This document shows, in pieces, positions 1 through 11,814 of a DNA stretch of 64,000 bases. Below the pieces are notes generated by a model. The model did no database searches. It was not told the origin of the DNA and was given only the letters and a program-made list of their open reading frames with translations. A program made the position numbers and the translations under genes. The DNA lies in NCBI GenBank assembly GCA_017979445.1, contig CM030706.1, positions 7,915,595 to 7,979,594 of the forward strand. Reading direction: 5' to 3'. The number at the start of each line of letters is the position of its first letter. Positions within the stretch are counted from its first letter, which is position 1. The DNA is from Akebia trifoliata (taxonomy: Eukaryota > Streptophyta > Magnoliopsida > Ranunculales > Lardizabalaceae).

Positions 1-3000
1 TTAAAGCAGGCATAAAAAAGACGTCCTCCAATCATTTTTTGGTAAAAGATGACTCGCACATCTCCAGTGACCTGGTCAAAAAAGATTGTATTACCCTATG
101 ACAATGAAGGACGAGGAAACACATACTTTTCTCTGTATTTTGTGTGCACTATTTAGGGCTTACCCGTAACGGTTTGTCAAAATAGTAGTCAAGACATGAT
201 TTCTGGTAGATAACAGAACTCTCTGTGTCCATTTGCACTACGACACGTGGTGTCTCTGTTTCTTGTTTCTTCTCATCCTCATCATTTTCAATGAAAGAAA
301 CGAAATACCGTGGGCTGTTAGTTCTCTGATATCCTTGCTTAATTTGCCGGCAACAACTCCTAGCAACTTCCACCGATGGTTGGTACAGTTGGCCAGGAAC
401 CTGTTACAAGCGGTTGCCCCAAATTTCCAAATAATTACGAATCCAAAGAACCATTAAAAACTTAAGGGAAAAAACAAAAACATAAAAAGAACAAATGTAG
501 TAATCAAGGTCCAAAAACTCAGGGATTGGAGAAGTCAATCAGTTTTGCAGGTACAATTACCAAATACACAATCACAATCGATTCTCTTTTTCAAAACCAA
601 GAACGCACTAACAAGAATAAGCATGCAAGTTTAGATCTCTGAAAGTGAGAGATTAAGGATAAAAAGGACTATGACTAATATAGTAAGACAATATCTGAAG
701 CCACCAGCCTAAATGGAAGAGAATGCTCTAGAAAGAATTGAATGAAGGAATATGATTTGTGTTATTACTCCAATATAATTGGGATTAGGTTTGTGGTGAT
801 ATGAAATAAGTTACTCAAGATCAAGAAATCATGGTAAGCACACAAAACAACGTCTGATACATAAAATAAAAAAATTAAATTAGCTCATAGTTTCCAACAA
901 ACATAACGAGTATGATCCAACTTTTCATCAACTTGAAAGCCACAAAAGAGCTTAAGTATAGGAAGATGTGCACTAACTCTGCCACGCCTTTTCCTTTTGT
1001 TTAATAAATATTTTGTGACTTTATTATTTTATTTTGAAGTGCAATAAGCTTCATCAAGAAGTGGATTGAGTTAAGGGAGTCACTTAAGACTTCTTAAAAT
1101 CCAAGAAATTTCAAAGGGTTGATTGTTAAGTATTTCATTTTTAGATGGGATCTCTCACCGATTGGTGGTATGTATTTCTCGGTCAGTTTTTTTTTTATAA
1201 TGAATTCTGTACTAATCAAAAGAAAAAGCCATTGAGCATTAACATGATGAAGTTTTCTTATAACAGAAAAAATCACTCAACACTTGACTGAGCTCCAAGT
1301 CAACCTGGACTTCCCCCAGTGAGTTAAAGTAGCTATATAACAAGGACATGGTGAGAGAGTTTGTCTGTCTGGCACTGATATGATAAGTTAGATAAGGAGA
1401 TACATCCATACAATTTATTCCAATGTTGAAAAATAAACTTTCTATAATACTTCGATTCACGTTAAGTATACAATAAATAAACAATGCATTTAAATTTTTA
1501 GATAGCCAATGATATATAAAGGGGAAAGTTAAGTGTACATGGTCTTCCCCATGTGATCGTTTATAACAGTTCTGTGGGACCCACATGGAGATGGGTCTAG
1601 GGATGATGTTTGGTGATCTCCATCTTCCAGACCAAAAACTAACTAATTCTAGAACTTTTAACCCTAAACAATTTGGACTTTCAGGTTCACCAAAAACAAT
1701 TTAGAAATAGCAGAATGGTCTTTTTTCATAATAACAGTTGAATTAATTAAGGCTCTTTAAAAAAAAGTGTGTTAGCATGTGTTCAACATGTGAGTATAAC
1801 CCATAAAATGGAGTGTCCTTGTTATATCATAAGTTAATAGTTTTCAGACCTTTAACTTTGTACACATATCTTAAACATATTATAGAGGTGCAAGATGTTT
1901 CTTAAGTAAAAATAGGTCATCTCCATATAAGACAAGTCAAATATGTAGGATAAGGAGTAGATGATGATCTATAAAATAAACAGTGGGAGGCATAGACTTA
2001 CCTCCTGCGACTCTGAGACCACGAAAAAGACCGTGTTAATGTCGATTGTGTCGTAAAGGCGGATTCGGCGCAATTCTCTGCTACATGGTTGAGGTAAGTT
2101 CACATCGGGACGTCCATCATTAACTTCCCCTGGAAAAGTCAGTATTTTAGACCAGTAACCAATGTAACGTCGCTGGCTTGGTATCGAGACCTGTCAAGGG
2201 TAAGAAATGAGTATGTAGGATTAAATGTTTCCCTTGAAAGTATGCTCACCCAATAAATAAACAATCTAAAATATGACAGTACCAATTACCAATAACTAAG
2301 TAGATGTTCTTTACAAGAAAACAGATAAATTTCCCCAGTTAAATGCTTATTTTGTATTTAATCTTATCTCATTTCATTGATTTTATAATTGGCTTATAGT
2401 TATTGAATAGAGTTCGCCCGTGCCCCTACGGCATGGGCATCCTCTTTCGGGTTAAAGGGTTAAAAATGAAAAAATAATAAAGTTGGAGGGGTATTCTTAA
2501 AAATCTTTGAGGTTAAAGGGGTAAAAGAGGAAACATAGTAAAATTGGAGGAATATTATTGAAAAGGGGCCGGGAGGAGAGGAAAAACAATAAAGTTGAAG
2601 GGGGTGAAGAGAAAAGACAATAAAGTAATTAATGTGGATATCAAATTTATAGGACGTTTATCCTCCATAACTGTAGCAACAGTGGGAGCCACGGTTTTGT
2701 TTTATTATATAGATGTATGTGACCAATCCTAACTGTCATAGAATTGCACCCATTTTATTTGAAGAAGTTTTTGAGAAGGAAAATGTAACAGGCCTATGTT
2801 GCGACATGCCAGAGTGCTACTGATTTGAAACTTTCCACAAGGGAAGATGTTGCAGCCAAAAATGCATGGGAGCCTAGGGAGTACCACCTCAGCTCCCTAA
2901 TTTAAATTTTAAAGAAAACCCCGCCACTCCAGCGAAGAGTGGAGTACAGCTCAAGGAAACCCGTCCAACTCATTGTTGAGTACATATGGTAGCCTAGCAA

Positions 3001-5100
3001 CACAAAAGGTTAAATCAAGTGTTTGTACTTCTAATTGGGTCTGCATGGGTCTTGGAAGAGTTTATCAAGGAAACAGTACCAAAATGACAATGGTACTTCA
3101 TTATCTGCATTGAACATGTTTGTCCATTTTATGTAGTATAACTTACTCCTTCATTGTTGATAAATCGTCTATTTGCATACAACTGAAGAGCTTCCTCTGC
3201 TGACATGCCACTGTAAACTAGGTAGGCACAGACCATTAATCCGGTCCGACCTTTGCCCGCCTGCACAAGTGTCAAGATTAAGATTCTTTTTTTTCAACCA
3301 AACAAAAAAAAAAAAGTACATTGTGGAAAATAAATTTTGGTTCAAACGACAACCTAATAAGGTATTGAATAAATTGAAATTCTAAAACATGCACCCACAC
3401 AACAAATTCATGTGGTCTAACTGATGATATTCTTCGAAAACTCCAGAAAATAAAAAGTCCAAGCATGTAATTGTTTACCATGCAATGGATAACTGCAATA
3501 TTTTTTGGATCCACAGATAACCATGAATGCACACTTTCACAGAAGAGCTTGATCATATGGAGAGGAGGGACATGATTGTCATCAATTGGGTACATCTCCA
3601 CACAGCCGTGGAAATTTGATGGATCATAACTTTCTTCAACACACAAATTGTAGATCTACAGAAACTCAAAAAAATATGAAAAAGTTACATGTCATGAAAG
3701 TGAGAAGGCACATAATTTAAACATGCCAAAAGACGTCATATACTATACTAGGAAACACCTGAAAAGTGGACCGATCCGTGCAATTAAAAACATAATATAG
3801 CAAAATTATATTATATGAATAAATAGAAGTAAAGTATGTTATGTAAAGTCATCCCTAGATAGACACAAATACAGTAGAACTATATAAATGGCAATTATTC
3901 TAGCAAAATAAAAAATGAATAATATGTCAACTAGGTCAACAAGTGTTTTGTTATTGAAAAAAGGACAAGCCAGTAGGTTTTTAGCACATCAATATCTGGA
4001 ATAATATGTCAACTAGGACCGCATATATTACACATAACATGCAAAGGAATATTTCCAAGCTATTTTCTTTTTTTCTTTTTTTCTTTTTTTTTTTAAACTT
4101 CTTCCGCCCCACAATATATTTTTTATCTTTTGTGGACTGAAGCACCCAACCTTACTAATTAACATAGATGTAACCGGTTTGGGCTTGGGGTAAACCAAGA
4201 CAATCCACCAATATCTCAGTCAATTTTTAGTATCTTCCAACTCTTTCTGGTCCAAACCGAAACCCACAAAAAAATCTCTCTCCACCATGATGTTAGCTTA
4301 GCAGTTTTCCCACAAGTGGAGAAGCCCCACAAATCATTTCAATGGTAATTGAGACAGAGAGAAAGGTTTCATGACTTAAACTAAAATCAACAAATTTTTA
4401 TACCACATCTGACCCTCTTTGCTTCATTTTCTTTGCCAACCTTCACGACACGAGACTTCCTGATACCAATTCAGGTGACTCAGAGTCCTATCTCAGAATT
4501 CTACCCTGCAGTTGAGAGATAGAGGATGACATTTATACATTTTTCTCCTTCAAACTTGAGGATACTTTAGTCCACATTTGATAAAAATGTTTTATGGAGA
4601 AGAAAAAGTGAAAAGATGTGTGTCAAAGTAACCTCAAAAGAAAAGGTTGCCTTTTTGAATTTGTCATCTTGTAACTCCTTCCTCAATTTTCAAATTTCTA
4701 GGCAAAATAAACAAAAAAAAAAACAGTCTTTTCTATAGCCTAAATAAATAATAACGTACCGAAATTAAGATGGTGGGGATAACAAGGGAAAGACTTTGTT
4801 TGCAAAAGTTACCTTATAATGCCCCAAATGTCTCATGTCTAACACAGACTTGACCTGCCAAAGAGGATTCCGAAACACAGCTCGCATGCGTTCAGAAGGA
4901 AATGACATGGCTAATAAACGGTCTGTTATATATGACATGTCAAGATCATAACCCCCAACAAGCATTCGCCTCCTTTGCTTAGAGACCAAGTTCCGAATGT
5001 AGAAAGTTCTTGTCAGATAATTGATCAGGTGAAATTGACAATTGTGTCCCGTCGCATTCCCTGCCTTGCTTGGCCCTTGCTTTGAGAAATTCAAGCCCAT
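1..5100 (-). CDS. PTEN1: PTEN1-type phosphatidylinositol 3-phosphatase / dual-specificity phosphatase, 3' end outside window
   Basis: Exons on the minus strand are 5100-4813, 3655-3479, 3260-3147, 2190-2002, 400-164 and 71-1 (partial). All junctions are GT-AG, phase 0, and every exon stays open: 96+59+38+63+79+23 codons. The start is the first ATG of the conserved exon (MGLNFSKQG...). The active-site loop HCMAGKGRT spans the exon 2/3 junction (His153, Cys154, Arg160), giving the Cys-X5-Arg signature of PTEN. The acid-loop Asp lies in PIDDNHVP (about residues 121-122). A C2 domain follows from about residue 235 (VPGQLYQPSVEV... FDKPLR). Family knowledge: it removes the 3-phosphate of PtdIns(3,4,5)P3 and related lipids at membranes, and Arabidopsis PTEN1 acts in pollen. 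The gene runs leftwards; the C-terminal part of C2 is missing only because the window ends. Introns 4 (401-2001) and 3 (2191-3146) hold no recognised element. Plant paralogues PTEN2a/b are the alternative; the short N-terminus favours the PTEN1 group. Confidence 0.95.
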
Positions 5101-5545
5101 TGTAACTACGTCGATAAACTGTCTGAAGATAATTAATAAAAGGGTACCTACAAGTCAGGAAATCAAGCTACAAGTGCATTAGAATTTTAAGGCATTTTAA
5201 CATACCAATTTCTTCTCTTTTTCAAAAGAAGCACTTTTTTTCTCTTCTACTGAATTTCTCTTCCAGAATTTTTTTTTTTTTTTTTTAAATGAACATTTCC
5301 AAAATTCCAAGTAAAAAAAATAACTGCTATTTTTGGACATTTTATCCAGTTGTAGATTCATAAATAGGCACCTATTATTGTTGCAGGAATATGAGCATTC
5401 TGAATAACCCATCACTCTTCCACAATTTTCTCCCTTAATTTCAGTTTGAAATCAGAAAATTGCCCCTTCTCATCCATGTCAAAAGTATATATAAGTAATT
5501 CCTGATAAATAATCGTAATTTTCTAATTTTGGGTTAATAAGGTCA

Positions 5546-5668
5546 CTTTTTTTTTTATATCAGTAAGCTGTTTTTAATGAGTTCAGTAACTCAGTGCCGG
5601 TGGGATTTGATCCAAGGTCTCTGGTATCATCACCCAAAGACTTTACCAACTAAGCTAGCTGACACCAA
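5546..5668 (-). repeat. tRNA-derived SINE
   Basis: On the minus strand this stretch carries a good RNA polymerase III A box (TAGCTTAGTTGG, 5657-5646), then a B box (GGATCAAATCC, 5613-5603) about 33 nt further on, then an A-rich tail (the poly-T at 5547-5556 on the plus strand). This is the layout of a plant SINE. No clear target-site duplication was identified by eye. It lies in the inferred PTEN leader intron. A decayed tRNA gene is the alternative, but the A tail favours a SINE. Confidence 0.6.
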
Positions 5669-6388
5669 CAATATGTCTTCTTTTTTTATTTTCATAGATA
5701 TAGTTGTCAAACTGATATTTGGTATCCAAATTACAGGGTCTATGCCCATGTTCACATTTCAGTCATTTAGAGGGGGACAGAGATAAAATTATAAAAAGAA
5801 AAAAAATACACTACTCGTGGGCTTGATATTTTTAATTTTTATACATTTATGAGAGAAGTTCAATGACATTGATCAATGAAAAATTGAGTGCAGCTGGACA
5901 GGATTCATGTTGCAGACACCATACCGATGTTTAAAGGCAAAGATTATGATGATAGTGAAACAACTCAAATTAGAACTGCTCATATAATAATATCTGAAAA
6001 TTAGATCTCCAAGATTTGTATATTTCTACTTATATTCAGTTTTCTAAAATAATACAATGAGAAATAACCCACTTACCTAAATAAATCAATTCATTCATTC
6101 AACAAAACAGTAACACCTATAACAACCCAGAATCAAAACTCGTATTTAGATGCTCAACTATCCAAAAAAATATATATATATCCAGAACCTCATCTCAATA
6201 CACAAAGATAAAAAGCTCTAAAATGTCTACACTTGACAGAGTTTTTTATTTTTTATTTTTTTTTCTTTTTTTTCTTTTTTTTGTTGGGGGGGTCTAAGCA
6301 AGATAGGAGATTTTTACGAATGATTCCACCCTTGATATCGAATCCTATAAATTCAAGGCCTAAAAGATACAATTCAAACAAACGAATT

Positions 6389-6697
6389 TGTTAGGATACG
6401 TAGGATTTACAATTAGATATATTTCTTTCTAATTAGGACATGAATTTGCATTAGGATTATGATAAGATTTGCTTTCTATGTGATTCAATTTAATTTCCAA
6501 TTAAGACTCTTAATTTCTTTTCAATTAGACTTTGCTTTCAATTAGGATGTTTCCTTTAGGTTGGTTATATATTGATGTACGTGGGTTGAGGAAGACTAAG
6601 CAGAATTTTAACAAAAAAGAGTTTATCTTAAGGAGGTCAACTCCCCTATTGAGTGAGTCAATTCGTTTTTGTTGCCAATTCGATCCGTGTTCTATCA
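6389..6697 (+). repeat. 5' LTR of the gypsy element
   Basis: 309-bp direct repeat partner of 7857-8161. It starts TG and ends CA (…tctatca), followed by a 2-bp gap and a tRNA-Met type primer-binding site. Confidence 0.85.
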
Positions 6698-6734
6698 ATT
6701 GGTATCAGAGCATCGATTCTATGGGCAAAAAAAA

Positions 6735-7700
6735 TGGCACAAAACCAAAGTCAGGAACTCTTTCCTGTTGAATGGGATCTATAGAAGCATACAGAAGATA
6801 CCTTAGCCCAGTTTCAAGAGGTGCAGACGTCTATCGCGGCCCTAGCTAAGGATCAAGCTGAGGTGCGGGAATCTCTTGCAGCCATGGCTAGTCAAACTGA
6901 GTTCCAAAGCATGATATTGGAGGAATTTCGACAACTATGTTTGGGTCCAAAAAATGCTTCTTCTTCCAAGGCTCCTTTACGCCCTCATGTGCTGGTCATG
7001 CAACCTTGAACCCTCAAATTAGAGTTCCCGAAATTTGATGGTTCTAACCCACTCGATTGGTTCTCTCGGACTGAGCAATTTGTTCGCTATCATCATACAC
7101 CATACGACCAAAGAGTTGAGATTGCATCTTTTCACCTAGAAGGTGATGCAACTTCATGGTTCAATTGACATGAAAATCAACAAAGCTTCCATACTTGGAT
7201 GGGTTCGTTGATGCGGTTATGGTGCATTTCGGTCTGACTGTTTATGAAGACTTCCATGGCTCCCTTGCAAAACTACAACAAACTACATCCGTAAGAGATT
7301 ATCAAACTAGTTTTGAACAGTTGACATGTCGGGCACATGATTGGACGGAAGAGAAACTTATGGGTTGTTTCATTAGTGGTCTAAAAGATGAAATTCGTTG
7401 AGGTGCGTTTATTTCAATCAACTAGCCTCTCATAGGCCATTGGTCTTGCACGAATTCAGGAAGAGAAGTTATCGCTTAGCAACACTATAAACAAATGGTT
7501 CAACTCTTACAATACCTATGCTTCCCACCACTAATTCCACTCAATCTACAGGATTACCTCCCATTCATCGTTTGACTCCATCAAAGCTAGAGAAGAGCAC
7601 AAAAACAAGTTTAATTGTGATGAGATTTTCAAACCCAAGCATAAGTGCAAACTTCCACAATTGTTATTAATGTAGGGAGATTGGTCATTTAATAAAGATA
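6735..7700 (+). pseudogene. gypsy gag pseudogene
   Basis: Fragments in shifting frames match the plant gypsy Gag pattern. An N-terminal coiled-coil-like piece (6821-7009, MQTSIAALAKDQAEVRE...) is followed by the capsid core with 'EFPKFDGSNPLDWF', 'ASFHLEGDATSWFN', 'VMVHFGL' and 'LMGCFISGLKDEIR' (7020-7400). Near 7608-7650 there is a trace of the 'CDE.F.P.HKCK' motif that follows gag in this group. Stops are present after the 'LVMQP', 'SWFN' and 'DEIR' pieces, so it cannot make a full Gag protein. Confidence 0.8.
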
Positions 7701-7856
7701 ATCCACCACCGCAAGACCGTACAAATGGCCCATCAAATCCAATTATCACAATTAATTGAAGATGCTACATACAATTACTTCTACGAATTGCATGCATGTT
7801 TTTCCAAATTTTTTGACTTAATGACAAGTCATCGAGAAGGGAGAAGGGAGAAGTAA

Positions 7857-8814
7857 TGTTAGGATACGTAGGATTTACAATTAGGTTTATTTCTTTCCAA
7901 TTAGGACATGGATTTGCCTTAGGACTATGATTAGATTTGCTTTCTATGTGATTAGATTTTATTTCCAATTAGGACTCTTAGCTTCTTTCCAATTAGACTT
8001 CCCTTTCAATTAGAATGTTTCCTTTAGATTGGTTATGTATTGATGTACGTGGGTAGTAGAAGACTAAGCTGAATTTTAATAAAATAGAGTTTTTAAGGAG
8101 GTTGACTCCCTTATTGAGTGAGTCAACTCATTTTTGTTGCCGATTCGATCCGTGTTCTATCTAGGACTGCAACCTAGGCAGGCAGCCCGAACTCAACCCA
8201 ATTTATTGGTGAGCTTGGGTCAAGTTATGTAGAAAATGCATGGAGCCTAGGTTAGAATATCTCTACCCAATTTCACTTCGGGTTAAGCTCAAGTTGAGGG
8301 TACGGGCAACCCGACTCAACCCAATGCTATGTAATATATACTAATATATAAATATTTTTATATTAATTATAGATATTTTTTTTTAAAGTTTTTTTATTCC
8401 ATCTTATTATTATGATTTGTGGACAATTAGTTAATATTAATGTGAGCTTTGATTTAGTATGGTGTGTCTAAGTATTCTCTAAATGATGGATTTGAGGGTT
8501 GTATGCAATTATATTTACTAATAGTTTTGGTTCTCATTTTGTGTATCTTTTTTTAAAATATTAAATTTATTTGCTAATCAAAATGAAATTAAGGTCATTC
8601 AACGAGTCCAATCCCCAAATCACCCAACATTATCTAAATTTTGGCTAACCCGAACTCAACCCGATTTTAGAATATCAATCTCGGGTTGAGCTTGGGTTAC
8701 TGAGCTTAGGCCCGATGGTTGGGTTGAGTTGAGCTCAGGTTGAGGGTTCTGCTACTTGGGTTGAACCTGGGTTTACCCTCCAACCCGCCCCAGATTGCAG
8801 CCCTAGTTCTATCA
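7857..8814 (+). repeat. 3' LTR of the gypsy element, interrupted by an hAT MITE
   Basis: 7857-8161 matches the 5' LTR from its TG start to …gttctatc. The last base of the LTR resumes at 8814 after a 644-bp insertion and its 8-bp duplication. The split shows that the MITE arrived after the retrotransposon. Confidence 0.8.
8162..8805. mobile_element. hAT-superfamily non-autonomous element (MITE), 644 bp
   Basis: It is flanked by the perfect 8-bp duplication gttctatc (8154-8161 and 8806-8813), the size made by hAT transposases. The ends are imperfect inverted repeats: left TAGGACTGCAACCTAGG, right (reverse complement) TAGGGCTGCAATCTGGG. The interior has many inverted copies of a CCCGAACTCAACCC-like motif near both ends and no coding capacity. 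It is inserted in the last bases of the gypsy 3' LTR. Confidence 0.85.
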
Positions 8815-9075
8815 CAATTTACCACAAAATATCATTCTTCTTGAATTTCAGAAGAAAAATAGGAAACAGAGGAAAAATAAACATACCATCAAGACCCAAT
8901 TCAAGCAAACCAATTAAAGTAAACGAATTTACCACAAAAGATATCATCTTTCATGAATTTCAGAAGAAAAATAAGCTACATAGGGAAAAAAACTAACATA
9001 CCATCAAAACCCAATTTACCACAAAACACCAATTTTCATGAATTTCAGAATATAAAAAAAGGGGGGAAATACCAT
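8815..9075 (-). repeat. Threefold short tandem repeat next to the PTEN leader
   Basis: Three decayed copies share 'aatttaccacaaaa', a 'tcatgaatttcagaa' block and 'accatcaa' (ends near 8897, 9009 and 9075). Copies 1 and 2 are about 112 bp apart; copy 3 is shorter. On the minus strand each copy ends with a 'ttgatg|gtatgt'-like donor-site consensus, so the inferred splice donor of the PTEN leader is present three times. Confidence 0.6.
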
Positions 9076-9375
9076 CAAGAGCTGTGTGACCAAGAAGGCA
9101 TAGAATTACTGATCGTGAACCATTTCTACAGTTCAATTAGGGAAGAATGAAGCGAATTCTAGGGTAACCAAATTGATTTAAGGATGAGAATTGAGAGCGA
9201 TAATACCCTAGAAAACGCTTGCAATCTTTGTATCTGTAAAAGGTAACAGATATATCAGGGTGGCCAACAGGGGATGATGATGATGATGATCTCCATGATT
9301 TGGATAAAAAGAGAATGAAGTTACATAGCATCCAGTCTAAATTTGGAGGGAGTTTTAGCCCCATTTCTTGACCTT

Positions 9376-10300
9376 AGCTTTGGAGGAAATTGAGCCGAAT
9401 AATTAGGGCAAAATAAGTGACAAATTTTTCCCTAAATTTAAATTGAGAGAGATGACTTTGGCAGTTGACAATCGCTGAAGGTCAGAACAACTCTTTCGAG
9501 AGGTCAATGGCATTGGAAACAAATAAATCCAATGACAAATTACTTAATGGACCCTCAGATATATATTTCCTTTTAAATACCCCTTACCTTTTAGACAGTA
9601 ACTAAATAGCCCATTTAGTAAATTCTTTTTTTCTAATGCCCCCTCACTTTGACACAAATTGTATTTTCAATCGATAAGCTCATTGCGCGGGGTGGGGGGG
9701 GGGGGGGGGGGAGTTTGGGTTGAGAGAAGTGGAGAGAAGAGAAGAGAAGAGAAAATAAGTAAGTTAGCCCCGTTTGATTCAACTGCTTAAATCTACTGTC
9801 AGAAGCTGAAATACTGAAAAGTTTGTTTGATAGAGCTTTGTAAAAGTGCTGGGCTGTTGACCAGAATCTAATAATTATTGTTTGATACAGGTTTTGGAAT
9901 CTACTGTATTAGGGTAAAATGACCAGAATACCCTTAAGGTTGATTGTGCACCCAAAATGCATCTAAAATTACCAGAATACTCTTATAAATATATAATTAC
10001 ATTAAATATATAAATATAATAAATTTATATTAAAAATTTATAAAAACAATTATTTTAATTTTAAAAAGTTTATAATTCTTTAAAAAATTATTAAAAAAAA
10101 TTATAATTCTATAGAAATTTCAGCAGCATCTCCTCCTAAAAATGGATATATAAAATTTTCTTGATAAACAAAATACCTGCATAATACGCAATGTTGGTAA
10201 TACATCCAGAATGCATAAAAAATTATCAGAATACATTTATAAATATATAATTACATTAAATATATATAAATATAATAAATTTATATTAAAAATTATTTCT
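9376..10300. other. Intergenic, AT-rich; probable bidirectional spacer upstream of PTEN
   Basis: No coding signal was seen. It contains a long poly-G run (about 9690-9711), a purine-rich GAGAA stretch, and two direct copies of a roughly 65-bp AT-rich block (about 9980-10050 and 10229-10296; shared 'ataaatatataattacatta'). If the leader exon near 9.1-9.36 kb is real, the PTEN promoter would lie in the right half of the first 500 bases here. I could not point to a TATA box. Confidence 0.4.
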
Positions 10301-11075
10301 CTTAAAAGTAAAGAGAAGAGGAGAAAAACCCTTTTAAAATATTTAATAATTCCAACTCTACCCCTAGATCTCTTTTAAGATATTTTAACTTTTAAAAATG
10401 TTTGGATTGACAAAAGAAAAGAGAAATACAATTTCTCTCCACCATGTTTGGATTGATAGGAGAGAACTTAGGACAGCTTTGAAATTTTAAAATATATTAA
10501 AAAAAATCTAGGAGCAGAGTTGGAATTACAAAATATTTTTAAAAGGTTTCTCTCTATTTCTTTCTACTTTTAGAGAGAAAGAATACTCACATTTTTTTTT
10601 CTCCAATTTTTTTCTCTTCTCTCCCTACTTAACAATCCAAACAAGAGAAATGGAGAGAAACTCATTTATTCTCTCTTATCTTCTCTTCTCTCTATTTCTT
10701 TCAATCAAAACACATAATGAGTTTCTCTTCTCTCCACTTCTCTCAATCTAAACTTAGCCTAAGAGAAAAGAAGATAAACTCAATTTCTCTCCCACCATGT
10801 TTGGATTGATAGGAGAGAACTGGGGATAATTTTGAAATTTTAAAATATCTTAAAAGAGATCTAGGGGCAAAGTTGGAATTATAAAATATTTTAAAAGACT
10901 TTCTCTCCATTTATCTCATCTTCTCTTCATTTTTAGAGAAAAAGAAAACTCGCCTAATTTTCTCTCTTCTTCTCACCAATTCTTTTCTCTTTTCTCCCCA
11001 CTTAACAATCCAAACAAGAGAAATGGAAGGAACTCATTTGTTTTCTCTTCTCTTCTCTTCTCTCCATTTCTCTTA
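10300..11075. repeat. Inverted and direct copies of a MITE-like palindromic repeat
   Basis: A block with 'atgtttggattgatagg', 'agagttggaatta' and flanking TTTCTCTC occurs in direct orientation at about 10440-10650 and 10793-11010 (spacing near 352 bp). It also occurs inverted at 10306-10400 ('aattccaactctacccctag'). The 10306-10400 and 10488-10580 arms could form a long hairpin. No coding. This looks like two or more related hairpin MITEs; I did not find a target duplication. Confidence 0.55.
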
Positions 11076-11091
11076 ATCAAACACAACGTAA

Positions 11092-11593
11092 GGGTGTGTT
11101 TGATAAGTGATTGTTGCTTATGAGAGTTAGTAATCCGCACGGGGTTCCGACTCTCAAATTGTTTTGTTGTTTGCATAGTTCAACATTCACCCCTTCACCA
11201 TGAGGGGTGAATGTTCCCGCAACCCATTCTCTATCCTCACTCTCTCTCTCTCTCTCAATGAATTAGGGTTTCTAAGATGGAAGGTTCATTCATTGTTGAT
11301 TGATCCTTTGATTCGTTACCATTATTGATCGTCTTGAATCGAACAATAATGGCATCGCCTCTTCCACCAAGCCCTACAATCAAACAATAGCGTCGCAGGT
11401 GAAATTTTATGACAAATCCTCAACCCTACAATCAAACCCTATTTAAGGGTTTATTCATTCTCCCATCATCCACCATTCTCCCATCATCCACCAGACATGG
11501 AAGTTCTAATTAACCCTCATTGTGAACTTTTGATAGTTGAACTTTAGAGAGTTGAACTCTTGAAAGTTCAACTCTCACTCATCGAACATACCC
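11092..11593. mobile_element. PIF/Harbinger-type (Tourist-like) MITE, 502 bp
   Basis: TAA is duplicated on both sides (11089-11091 and 11594-11596). The termini are inverted repeats: left GGGTGTGTTTGATAAGTGA, right (reverse complement) GGGTATGTTCGATGAGTGA, 16 of 19 matching. A 3-bp TWA duplication with GGGTNTGTT ends is typical of PIF/Harbinger MITEs. It is non-coding and contains a CT microsatellite at 11238-11256. Confidence 0.75.
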
Positions 11594-11814
11594 TAAATCT
11601 TTTCGAAAGCCTAAAATGCATATATTATGTGAAGTGGCTACTTGTATACCAGATAGAATTTATTGGAGCCCATCACTTTGGAAATCTCATATGCACTCTT
11701 TTAATATGATTTCACTACTAAATAGGCAAATTATAAAATAAAAAAAACCTTTATTTTTCTTTTGAAGGAAAGAAGTTTTTCCTCTCTCTTTTATATTGAA
11801 GGTGTAGACACCCC

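Larger units (their letters stand above)
6389..8814 (+). mobile_element. Small degenerate Ty3/gypsy LTR retrotransposon, gag only
   Basis: Two near-identical long terminal repeats start TGTTAGGATACGTAGG. The 5' LTR is 6389-6697 (309 bp); the 3' LTR is 7857-8161 plus 8814, split by a nested MITE. The primer-binding site TGGTATCAGAGC (6700-6711) follows the 5' LTR by 2 bp, and a polypurine tract (about 7836-7853) precedes the 3' LTR. The flanks are gaatt and caatt, a 5-bp target duplication with one change; a related unmutated sequence (aacgaatttaccac) survives at about 8926. The internal region is only 1.16 kb and codes for remnants of gag, with no protease, reverse transcriptase or integrase. 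It was therefore non-autonomous or internally deleted. It lies in the inferred PTEN leader intron, antisense to that gene. Confidence 0.85.
5101..9375 (-). other. Inferred PTEN leader: short 5'UTR exon, long leader intron and upstream exon
   Basis: Upstream of the PTEN ATG the minus strand has a pyrimidine-rich acceptor ending cttcag at 5128-5123, leaving a 22-nt leader piece (5122-5101). A plausible donor (gatg|gtattt) lies near 9070, at the edge of a stretch that looks like a transcribed leader (about 9075-9365), so the leader intron would be about 3.9 kb. This is inference from splice signals only. A 75-codon open frame on the minus strand (9364-9137) has no recognised similarity and contains a Ser run from a GAT/ATC repeat; I treat it as leader, not a gene. 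The intron holds the SINE, the gypsy element and the hAT MITE listed separately. Confidence 0.4.
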
